A stretch of DNA of 32,760 nucleotides, from assembly GCA_030431335.1 (NCBI GenBank), contig JAUIJH010000047.1, forward strand, positions 1-32,760. Direction: 5' to 3'. Both the position numbers and the translations under genes were made by a program. Shown here piece after piece: positions 8,284 through 14,251 of the stretch; positions within the stretch are counted from its first letter, which is position 1; the number at the start of each line of letters is the position of its first letter. Below the pieces are notes generated by a model. It made no database searches. It had not been told where the DNA came from and worked only from the letters and a program-made list of their open reading frames with translations. This DNA comes from Alphaproteobacteria bacterium (GTDB lineage Bacteria > Pseudomonadota > Alphaproteobacteria > Rhizobiales > Amorphaceae).

Positions 8284-9468
8284 ATGAACGCACGGCCGAT
8301 GAAAGTCCTGCAGGTGATTCCCCAATTGGAAACCGGCGGGGCGGAACGCACAACCGTCGACATCGCCGCGGCGCTGACCGAAGCGGGCGACAGCGCGCTG
8401 GTGGTTTCGGAAGGCGGGCGCCTGCTGGGCGAGCTCGAAGCGGCCGGCGGCCTGCACGTCACCATGCCCGTCGGCACCAAGTCGCCCTTCGGTCTGCGCC
8501 GCAACGCATCGCGCATCGCCGCGCTGGTGGAGCGCGAGGGGGTCGACATCATCCACGCCCGCTCGCGCGCGCCGGCCTGGTCCGCGCTGTGGGCCGCCCG
8601 CTGGACCCGGCGCCCCTTCGTGACCACCTACCACGGCGCCTACAACGAGCACTCGCGCCTCAAGAACCGCTACAACTCGGTGATGGCGCGCGGCGACGCG
8701 GTGATCGCCAATTCCGGCTACACCGCCGCCCTCATCGCCCGGCGCCACGCCTTCGCGGCGCAGCGCATCGTCACCATTCACCGCGGCGTGGACCTGTCGC
8801 GCTTCGCCGAGGACGCGGCGCTCCGGGCCGAGGCGCTGCGGCAGGCGTGGCGCGTTGCCGCAGGACGGCCGGTCATCCTCAACATCGCGCGCCTCACCCC
8901 GTGGAAAGGGCAGGAGGTGCTGATCGACGCGCTGGGCCAGCTCGCCGCCCGCGCGCCGGAACTCGATTTCGTCTGCGTCCTCGCCGGCGACGACCAGGGG
9001 CGCACCGACTATCGCGACGCCCTCGCGCGACGGGCGGCCGCACTGGGGCTGGGCGATCGGGTGCGCATCGCCGGCCATGTGGACGACGTGCCTGCGGCGC
9101 TCGCCGCGGCAACCGTGGCGGTTCAGCCCTCGACCGAGCCGGAGGCGTTCGGCCGCGCCGCGGTGGAGGCGCAGGCCGCGGGCGTGCCCGTGCTGGTGTC
9201 CGACCTCGGCGCCGTGCGCGAAACGGTGCTCGCCACACCCGAGGTGCCGCAGGGCGGGCGGAGCGGCTGGCGAGTGCCGCCGGGCGACGCGGCTGCCCTG
9301 TCGGCGGCCATCGGCGAAGCGCTCGCCCTGTCGCCGCAGGAGCGGGCCGAAATCGGTCGCCGTGGCAGGGAACACGCACTGGCCAACTTTTCGTTGGGTG
9401 CGATGAAGACGAAAACGCTGCGCGTCTACCATTCCCTTTTGGAAGATCACGATTCCGCGCTATATTAG
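8284..9468 (+). CDS. Glycosyltransferase family 4 protein
   Basis: GT-B fold glycosyltransferase of 394 residues. The N-terminal Rossmann part begins KVLQVIPQLETGGAERTTVD, a pattern found in many lipopolysaccharide or capsule GT4 enzymes. The C-terminal part has NIARLTPWKGQEVLIDAL and the donor-binding EX7E motif EAFGRAAVE (Glu 287 and Glu 295). It probably transfers a sugar from a nucleotide donor to an envelope glycan, but donor and acceptor are unknown. An AGGGCGAGG Shine-Dalgarno lies directly upstream of the ATG. The 3' end contains a candidate promoter for infC, so infC need not depend on read-through. Confidence 0.92.
   Translation: MNARPMKVLQVIPQLETGGAERTTVDIAAALTEAGDSALVVSEGGRLLGELEAAGGLHVTMPVGTKSPFGLRRNASRIAALVEREGVDIIHARSRAPAWSALWAARWTRRPFVTTYHGAYNEHSRLKNRYNSVMARGDAVIANSGYTAALIARRHAFAAQRIVTIHRGVDLSRFAEDAALRAEALRQAWRVAAGRPVILNIARLTPWKGQEVLIDALGQLAARAPELDFVCVLAGDDQGRTDYRDALARRAAALGLGDRVRIAGHVDDVPAALAAATVAVQPSTEPEAFGRAAVEAQAAGVPVLVSDLGAVRETVLATPEVPQGGRSGWRVPPGDAAALSAAIGEALALSPQERAEIGRRGREHALANFSLGAMKTKTLRVYHSLLEDHDSALY
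9439..9466 (+). promoter_or_regulatory. Candidate sigma-70 promoter for infC
   Basis: TTGGAA (9439-9444), a 16-nt spacer, then TATATT (9461-9466) lie in the last codons of the glycosyltransferase gene. This is the best -35/-10 pair upstream of infC (4 of 6 and 5 of 6 matches). It would give a leader of about 80 nt, which can form small stems such as AATCG-AAA-CGATT just before the Shine-Dalgarno. Confidence 0.5.
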
Positions 9469-9543
9469 TCGCCTGCGTGAGCTTGGCGGCTAAAGTTTTC
9501 CGCCCCGTTCACATCAACCTGATCGTGAATCGAAACGATTTGT

Positions 9544-9558
9544 GGAGCTAATCTCATT
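9544..9558 (+). promoter_or_regulatory. Shine-Dalgarno and rare ATT start of infC
   Basis: GGAG at 9544-9547 is followed by an 8-nt spacer and the codon ATT at 9556-9558. No ATG, GTG or TTG exists in frame between the upstream stop (TGA, 9526-9528) and a GTG at 9643. That GTG is about 29 codons into the conserved protein, so ATT is the only sensible start. Confidence 0.85.
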
Positions 9559-10101
9559 CGCCGACCGCACCGCGCCCCTACGCCTGTCCTCAAGCAAGGC
9601 CCACGCACGAACCGCGAAATTCGCGTCCCCCGCGTCCAGCTGGTGGATGCCGATGGTTCGAACCGCGGCATCGTGCCGACCGAGGAGGCCGTTACGATGG
9701 CCGAGAGCGCTGGTCTCGATCTAGTCGAGGTCGCGCCCAACTCTGACCCGCCCGTGTGCAAAATTCTGGATTATGGACGCTTCAAGTTCCAGACCCAGAA
9801 GAAGGCCGCTGAGGCGCGCAAAAAGCAAAAGACTTTTGAAGTCAAAGAGATAAAGATGCGGCCCAATATCGACACGCACGACTACGACGTGAAGATGAAG
9901 GCGATCCGCAAATTCTTTGACTCGGGCGACAAGGTCAAGGTGACGTTGCGCTTCCGCGGCCGCGAGATGGCGCACCAGAACCTCGGCATGGAGCTTCTGA
10001 ACAAAGTGCGCGACGACACCCAGGAAATCGCCAAGGTGGAGGCCGAGCCCAAGCTCGAAGGCCGCCAGATGGTGATGGTTCTGGCGCCCACTCAGCGCTG
10101 A
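9556..10101 (+). CDS. infC: Translation initiation factor IF-3 (ATT start)
   Basis: IF-3 binds the 30S subunit, prevents premature 50S joining and checks the start codon. Read from the ATT, the protein has 181 residues and begins (M)[10 protein letters not shown], then [17 protein letters not shown], as in alphaproteobacterial IF-3. The N-domain ([32 protein letters not shown]), the lysine-rich linker and the C-domain ([34 protein letters not shown]) are all present. In E. coli the AUU start lets IF-3 repress its own translation; the same logic probably applies here. Starting at GTG 9643 would delete part of the conserved N-domain. rpmI and rplT do not follow; a strong terminator lies 35 nt downstream. 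Confidence 0.96.
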   Translation: MRRPHRAPTPVLKQGPRTNREIRVPRVQLVDADGSNRGIVPTEEAVTMAESAGLDLVEVAPNSDPPVCKILDYGRFKFQTQKKAAEARKKQKTFEVKEIKMRPNIDTHDYDVKMKAIRKFFDSGDKVKVTLRFRGREMAHQNLGMELLNKVRDDTQEIAKVEAEPKLEGRQMVMVLAPTQR

Positions 10102-10136
10102 GCGGCAGCCGGCTCGACACCGGCGCATGAAACCGA

Positions 10137-10178
10137 GGATCCAACCCGCCCCTCTGGGGACCGGGCTGGATCCTTTTT
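10137..10178 (+). terminator. Intrinsic terminator after infC
   Basis: GGATCCAACCCG pairs with CGGGCTGGATCC (12 positions, one A-C mismatch) and is followed directly by TTTTT at 10174-10178. This is a textbook rho-independent terminator for infC. Confidence 0.92.
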
Positions 10179-10422
10179 GTCTTCGTGGGGATGCAGCTTA
10201 GGGCATCCCCAACGACAAGACCGTCGCGGCAAATGCCCCATCCTCTTGTTTTGTCACGGCATTCGTGACGCCGAGCCGATCGGCTTGGCTGGCCAACGCA
10301 CTCGAGCGATCGAGGCTCACCAGCGTTCGCCCAGACCGCTCCAGCTGCTTGCCGGTTCCGACAAGCTCGACTAGCGCATATCGCGCCCGTTCGGGCGCGA
10401 TATGCGCTATCTTTTGATTGCG
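10179..10422. other. Non-coding gap with repeats between infC and the IS110-like element
   Basis: No convincing gene is seen here. The stretch holds one copy of a dispersed repeat (10304-10352) and one palindromic repeat (10372-10424), listed separately. A minus-strand frame crosses it and ends at a TAA at 10198-10200. The frame is not closed by a good start or Shine-Dalgarno and runs through both repeats, so it is at most a gene remnant. Confidence 0.6.
10304..10352 (+). repeat. Dispersed intergenic repeat, copy A
   Basis: GAGCGATC-xx-GGCTCAC-xxxx- followed by a 22-nt block running from GTTCGCCC to CTCCAGCT. The same order of blocks, with the 22-nt block identical, occurs at 15655-15706. 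Copy B is the better hairpin; in this copy the left arm has diverged. Both copies lie between genes, which suggests a small REP-like family. Confidence 0.7.
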
Positions 10423-10424
10423 AG
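10372..10424. repeat. Palindromic repeat, left copy
   Basis: An 18-bp perfect inverted repeat (10372-10389 with 10392-10409, TT at the centre) is followed by TCTTTTGATTGCGAG. The same unit, slightly longer and less perfect, occurs in the same orientation at 11616-11673 on the other side of the IS110-like transposase gene. Confidence 0.85.
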
Positions 10425-10646
10425 CACGTTTTTCCCGCTCAAGTGATCCCACTTGAGCGGGACGTGCTTGTCTCATGATGTCTTTGCCTTTTCCGGGCAG
10501 GGAGAAGGCGCTGCAGGGAAGATTGCACCTCCCCTGCAGCGGCGAGGGACGGATCGGTGACGTGCCGGCCGTGATGGGCCGAGCTAGAGTTTGATCGCCC
10601 TCGTCTTCAGCCAAGGCCTGAATGGATACGTGGCGCCAAGCGCCGC
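10423..10646 (+). ncRNA. Structured non-coding left end of IS110-like element; candidate bridge RNA
   Basis: Upstream of the transposase are three hairpins. The first is long (10423-10468: a 7-bp stem, a tttt bulge, a 12-bp stem CCCGCTCAAGTG/CACTTGAGCGGG and an ATCC loop). The second is a 10-bp stem with a 13-nt loop (10509-10541). The third is GGCGC-caa-GCGCC (10632-10644), just before the ATG at 10647. IS110-group elements are known to encode, in the non-coding left end, a structured bridge RNA whose loops pair with target and donor DNA. The position and folding fit that role, but the loops were not matched to the flanks, so this is inference. Confidence 0.35.
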
Positions 10647-11615
10647 ATGACAAGCAAAGGCGGACTGAAGATGACCTATTCGATCGTCGGCGTCGATATC
10701 TCGAAGGACTGGCTCGATGCGCATCGCCGCTCAGATGGCAAGGACCGTCGCTTTGCCAACACGAAGGCGGGTCGCAGAGCCCTCATCGGCTGGTTGGACG
10801 GCGCTCGCGTCGCCTTCGAGCCGAGCGGCCCCTACCACCGGGCCCTCGAACGTCATCTGGCCGCGGCAGGGATTGGCGCGGTGAAGATCAACCCGTTGCA
10901 GGTTCGACGCTTCGCCGAGGCGGTGGGATGCCGGGCCAAGACCGATGCCGTCGACGCGCGCCTCATTGCGGCCATGGCCGCGCAGCTCGACCTGCCATTG
11001 ACGCCGCTGCTCCCCGAAACGATGCGGGATCTCAAGGCGTTGCAGATTGCCCGGCAGGCCCTCGTCAAAGACAGGACCGCTGTCAAGAACCGGGCTCCGA
11101 GCCACGAGTCCCAATTCCTCAAGGGTCAGGCCGCCGCCCGTCTTCGGCATGTGGAGGCGCAATTGGCCGCCCTCGATGCCCGGATCGCCACACTCATCGC
11201 CAATGATGAAGACCTTGCACGCCGCCGCGACATCCTCGTCAGCATTCCCGGCATCTCGGCGGTCACCGCCGCGGCGCTGCTGGCTGAGGCGCCGGAGCTC
11301 GGCACGCTCGAGGGCAAAGCCGTTGCAAGCCTTGCCGGACTGGCACCCATGACACGGCAGTCGGGCACCTGGAACGGACGCGCGATGATCCGCGGTGGGC
11401 GGGCCCACTTGCGCCATGCGCTTTACATGCCCGCCCTCGTCGCCGCCCGCTTCAACCCCGATCTGAAGGCCGTCTACCAACGCCTCATCAGCGCGAGGAA
11501 GCCGCCGAAGGTGGCGCTCACCGCGCTGATGAGGAAGCTCCTCGTCCTCGCAAACGCCCTCATCCGCGATGGACGCCTCTGGAACCAAAAACTCGCTTGA
11601 TCAAGACGGATACTC
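10425..11615 (+). mobile_element. IS110-family insertion sequence (approximate limits)
   Basis: About 1.19 kb lie between the two palindromic repeats and contain a single intact DEDD transposase plus a structured 5' non-coding region. This size and layout are normal for IS110 elements, which lack terminal inverted repeats and usually make no target duplication. The exact ends therefore cannot be set from one copy. The limits given are the inner edges of the flanking repeats. Confidence 0.6.
10671..11600 (+). CDS. IS110-family transposase (DEDD recombinase)
   Basis: Transposase of 309 residues, full length for the family. The N-terminal RuvC-like DEDD domain shows GVDISKDWLD (Asp 9), FEPSGPYH (Glu 50) and KTDAVDARL (Asp 92, Asp 95). 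The C-terminal Transposase_20 domain shows IPGISAVTAAALLAE and LAGLAPMTRQSGTWNG. Its RQSG serine (Ser 231) corresponds to the nucleophilic serine of IS110 recombinases. A coiled region (about 150-185) joins the two. No frameshift or stop interrupts it, so it may be active. The ATG at 10671 starts directly before the conserved YSIVGVDIS; an in-frame ATG at 10647 would add eight residues and is a reasonable alternative. Confidence 0.95.
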   Translation: MTYSIVGVDISKDWLDAHRRSDGKDRRFANTKAGRRALIGWLDGARVAFEPSGPYHRALERHLAAAGIGAVKINPLQVRRFAEAVGCRAKTDAVDARLIAAMAAQLDLPLTPLLPETMRDLKALQIARQALVKDRTAVKNRAPSHESQFLKGQAAARLRHVEAQLAALDARIATLIANDEDLARRRDILVSIPGISAVTAAALLAEAPELGTLEGKAVASLAGLAPMTRQSGTWNGRAMIRGGRAHLRHALYMPALVAARFNPDLKAVYQRLISARKPPKVALTALMRKLLVLANALIRDGRLWNQKLA

Positions 11616-11849
11616 TAGCGCATATCGCGCCCGCTCGGGCGCGAGGTTGATGCGCTATCTTTTCGATTGCGAGGCCCGGGCGCCCGCCCGGGACCGCCGG
11701 CCTCTCGCTTGCGCGGGGTCGGCAGGGCGCACCGCGATCGGCCTGCCGGAGCGTTCGCCGGCCGGCGGGTGTTCGCGCGCGCAGTTAAACGTGAATGGAC
11801 GTGGATGGCGTGGACGGCCCTCAGGCCGCCCCGTGCCCCTGCGCGGGCG
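11601..11849. other. Non-coding gap after the IS110-like element
   Basis: No gene is seen. The gap holds the right palindromic repeat (11616-11673) and, abutting it, a near-perfect palindrome at 11675-11692 (CCCGGGCG-CC-CGCCCGGG). The rest is unremarkable GC-rich sequence. Confidence 0.6.
11616..11673. repeat. Palindromic repeat, right copy
   Basis: TAGCGCATATCGCGCCCG, then a diverged right arm ending ATGCGCTA, then TCTTTTCGATTGCGAG. It is a direct repeat of the unit at 10372-10424, with an insertion of about four bases in the right arm and one extra C. The differences argue against a recent target-site duplication and for two older members of one repeat family. Confidence 0.85.
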
Positions 11850-12170
11850 TCAGCCTTGCGCGAGCGAGATGATGGTCCCGTTGTTGTCCACGACGCAGGT
11901 GGCCGAGCCCGAGCCCAGCGACAGCTCCACCTGGTATTGCGACGGCTGGATCTGGGCCGAACTCGTGGGCAGCACCGTCGACGGGTCGGCGCCGAAGCGC
12001 GTGGCCGCCTCGGAGGCGCACAGGAGCTGCAGATCGGCCGGCGCGGTCACGATGGTGGCGCGCACCGTCTCCGTCCGCGGCTGCTGCGTCGTGCCGCCGC
12101 CCACACAACCCGCAAGGCCCGCCGCCAGGGTGGCCGCGATGGCCGCACGCGTTGTCATTGCCCAGATCAT
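11850..12170 (-). CDS. Small putative lipoprotein
   Basis: A 106-residue protein that begins MIWAMTTRAAIAATLAAGLAGC. This is a signal peptide with a lipobox (LAGC, Cys 22), so it should be lipidated and membrane anchored. The mature part has a Gly/Thr/Gln-rich linker, then TIVTAPADLQLLCASEAATRFG and a C-terminal segment ending SATCVVDNNGTIISLAQG. The last segment resembles a small conserved alphaproteobacterial domain of unknown role. A perfect AGGAGG lies 6 nt before the ATG at 12170. It sits 13 nt downstream of the L,D-transpeptidase on the same strand and so is probably in the same transcript. No function can be assigned. Confidence 0.8.
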   Translation of the reverse strand: MIWAMTTRAAIAATLAAGLAGCVGGGTTQQPRTETVRATIVTAPADLQLLCASEAATRFGADPSTVLPTSSAQIQPSQYQVELSLGSGSATCVVDNNGTIISLAQG

Positions 12171-12183
12171 ACTCGTCCTCCTG

Positions 12184-12834
12184 TTAAACGCCGCGATAAA
12201 GCGCCGCGCCTTGCATCAACACGATGACTTTCGCCCCAACTTCGACCCGATTGTAAAGGTCGATCACGTCATCGTTGTTCATTCGGATGCATCCGGAGGA
12301 GATATCGAGACCAATAGACCACGGTTCGGTGGTGCCGTGGATGCGATAGATCGTGTCGAGATTGCCCTCGAACAGGTAAAGCGCGCGCGCACCGAGCGGA
12401 TTGTCCGGCCCGCCGGGCATGCCGCCGGCGTACTTGGCCGCCTTGGGATCGCGCGCGACCATCTCGGCCGGCGGCGTCCAGGTGGGCCACTCGACCTTGC
12501 GGCCGACATTGACGATGCCGGCCCAGCCGAAGCCCTCGCGTCCGACGCCGATGCCGTAGCGGATCGCCTGGAAGCCGGGCAGCACGAAATAGAGGAAGTG
12601 GCGGTTGCCATCGATGATGATGGTGCCGGGCTTCTCGGCGGTGCGGAAGTTGACCACCTGACGCCGGAAATCCGCCGGCACGCCGCCATGGGCCTGGTAG
12701 TAGCGGATCGCGCGGCTCGGATCGTAGCGAACCCACGTCTTGGTCTGCGGATCGAAAATCTCGCTGGCAGCAGCCGTCCCGACGAGCATGCACAGCGCAA
12801 GCGACGCCGCAAAAATCTTACGCACCAAACTCAC
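12184..12834 (-). CDS. L,D-transpeptidase family protein (YkuD domain)
   Basis: Secreted YkuD-fold protein of 216 residues. A signal peptide (about residues 1-24, ending VGTAAAS) is followed by a catalytic domain. It carries the family signature HGTTEPWSIGLDISSGCIRM, with His 166 and the nucleophile Cys 182. Such enzymes make 3-3 cross-links in peptidoglycan or attach outer-membrane proteins to it. The start is the GTG at 12834, overlapping the stop of the upstream binding-protein gene (GTGA) with GGAG 8 nt before it; an upstream GTG at 12843 lacks spacing for a ribosome site. Substrate type within the family is not determined. Confidence 0.93.
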   Translation of the reverse strand: MSLVRKIFAASLALCMLVGTAAASEIFDPQTKTWVRYDPSRAIRYYQAHGGVPADFRRQVVNFRTAEKPGTIIIDGNRHFLYFVLPGFQAIRYGIGVGREGFGWAGIVNVGRKVEWPTWTPPAEMVARDPKAAKYAGGMPGGPDNPLGARALYLFEGNLDTIYRIHGTTEPWSIGLDISSGCIRMNNDDVIDLYNRVEVGAKVIVLMQGAALYRGV

Positions 12835-13778
12835 TTTACCCACTCCTCAATACGGTCGCCGTTGTCCTTGACCCAGGTGGCGGCAATCTCTTCGGGCGAG
12901 CGCCCGTCGACGTGCACCGCGTAACTCATTGCCACGGCGTCCTCTTCGGTGATCTTGATCCGGTCGAGGAAGGCGGCGACTTTGGGTTGATCCTGCTTCA
13001 GCGACGTTGCGTAGCCCACATGGTAACGCGAAGGCTCCCATGCGGTTTCCGCCTTCGACAGGCTGAGCCACGCCGGATCCTGCTCCGCCGTCACGATCTT
13101 CCAGGCATTCGGGTCGTATGCCGGCTCTTCCAGGGTCACGATATCGTGGAGGGCGTAAATGTAGTGCGGGGTGTAGCAGTAGAAGACGATCGGCGCGCCC
13201 GTGGCCACCGCCGCGTCGACGGAGGCGAGCGCCTGATCCTCCGGCATGGTCAAAAGCATCATCGTCGCGTCGTAGCCGTAGCTCTTGGCCCGCACGCGCT
13301 CGATGCGCGTCGAGGACCAGGTCCGCGCGCCGATCCAGATCTCGCCCAGACCGTCCGAATCGGTGTCGAACGCGGCGGCGATCTCGGGCTTGGACAGGTC
13401 CTTGAGCGCCTTGAGGCCGGTGGCCTCGCTGGTCTCGCGCGTGGTGCAGACGTGCTGCTCGGCGGCGACGCTGATCGGGCTCAGCGTCAGCGAGTGGCGA
13501 ACGTCGCGATATTCGCGCACGATCTCCTCGCCGTTGGGCAGCCACACTTCGGGGTGGACGTCGATCTCGCCCCGGTCGATGCCGCCCATCAATTCGATGG
13601 TGCCGACCGGTCGCAGCCGCACCTCCACGCCGAGCCGCTCTTGCAGGACATCGGCGATGATGTGAGCCGTGACTTGCGCCGAGGGCCAGTCTGGCTGGCC
13701 GACGACGATCGTGGCGCTCAACGCAGGCGTACAGAGGGCCGCCGACAGGGCACCGGCAGCAAGACAGCGCAACAACAC
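12831..13778 (-). CDS. Glycine betaine/choline-type ABC transporter substrate-binding protein (OpuAC domain), orphan
   Basis: Periplasmic binding protein of 315 residues with a signal peptide (about 1-22, ending PALSA). The OpuAC pattern begins TIVVGQPDWPSAQVTAHIIADVL and continues with GTIELMGGIDRGEIDVHPEVWLPN and the Trp/Tyr-rich stretch FYCYTPHYIYALHD. It ends KITEEDAVAMSYAVHVDGRSPEEIAATWVKDN-like, typical of ProX-type proteins. Ligands are probably quaternary amines, not proven. The GTG at 13778 has GGAG 7 nt upstream. No permease or ATPase gene is nearby; the gene is coupled to an L,D-transpeptidase instead, which is unusual. Two small stem-loops lie in its leader. Confidence 0.88.
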   Translation of the reverse strand: MLLRCLAAGALSAALCTPALSATIVVGQPDWPSAQVTAHIIADVLQERLGVEVRLRPVGTIELMGGIDRGEIDVHPEVWLPNGEEIVREYRDVRHSLTLSPISVAAEQHVCTTRETSEATGLKALKDLSKPEIAAAFDTDSDGLGEIWIGARTWSSTRIERVRAKSYGYDATMMLLTMPEDQALASVDAAVATGAPIVFYCYTPHYIYALHDIVTLEEPAYDPNAWKIVTAEQDPAWLSLSKAETAWEPSRYHVGYATSLKQDQPKVAAFLDRIKITEEDAVAMSYAVHVDGRSPEEIAATWVKDNGDRIEEWVK

Positions 13779-14251
13779 GAAGCGACTCCATCGCTAACTA
13801 AAACTACGGCCAAAAAGCATGGCAGCCCGCTCGCTGCCAAGTCTCTCGACGAGACAATAAAGAAAAATTTAGTGATCAGCGCGGTCCGGCGACCAAGATC
13901 GGCCCGCCCGAGCGCTTGGCTCACCCTTGCGCGGCGGGGAGGTCGGGCAAATGCGCCCGCGACAAATTCTTGAGAAAAGGTTACACTTCCCCAAGAGCAG
14001 AAAAGTTCTGTGAAGCACGTGCATCACGACATCGTGTCGGGCGTGAATGCGAAGCTTGGCCGAAGCAGTTGCGCGGCGGCCTGTGGATAGAGCGCAAAAA
14101 GCGGCGCTCGGGCGGTCGGCGCATCGAACGCAAACCGCGCCATTAACGTTGGTTCACGGAATAGGCCGGCCCGGCGTTGCTGCGGCGCCTTGCCGAGCTT
14201 AGCTAAGAGGCATTGGGCACGGGGCGGCGTGCCACAGGGATGGCTTGTTTT
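13779..14251. other. Divergent non-coding region between the binding-protein gene and the DUF2865 gene
   Basis: About 470 nt without a supported gene. On the minus-strand leader side it is locally AT-rich and holds two hairpins, GGCAGC-ccgctc-GCTGCC (13821-13838) and GTCTC-tcgac-GAGAC (13841-13855). It should contain the promoters of both divergent genes, but no -35/-10 pair is good enough to name. A 76-codon plus-strand frame (13916-14146) has no family resemblance and no ribosome site and is not called. Confidence 0.55.

Noticed and set aside
9643-10101. infC starting at GTG 9643
   Set aside because: It would remove 29 conserved N-terminal residues of IF-3. The ATT at 9556 with a GGAG 8 nt upstream restores the normal family length.
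10372-10468. CRISPR-like pattern of palindromes near the IS element
   Set aside because: The hairpins are different sequences without regular repeat-spacer spacing, and no cas genes are present.
10198-10653. A 151-codon minus-strand frame upstream of the IS110-like gene
   Set aside because: It runs through two repeats and the structured left end of the IS and lacks a ribosome site. Only its last part might be a remnant, noted separately.
10372-11673. Flanking palindromes as a target-site duplication of the IS
   Set aside because: The two copies differ in length and sequence, and IS110 elements usually make no long target duplication.
13971-13998. TTGAGA followed by TACACT as a promoter for the DUF2865 gene
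   Set aside because: The two hexamers are only 6 nt apart, far from the 16-18 nt needed.
13916-14146. A 76-codon plus-strand frame before the DUF2865 gene
   Set aside because: Arg/Lys/Gly-rich translation without family resemblance, signal or Shine-Dalgarno.
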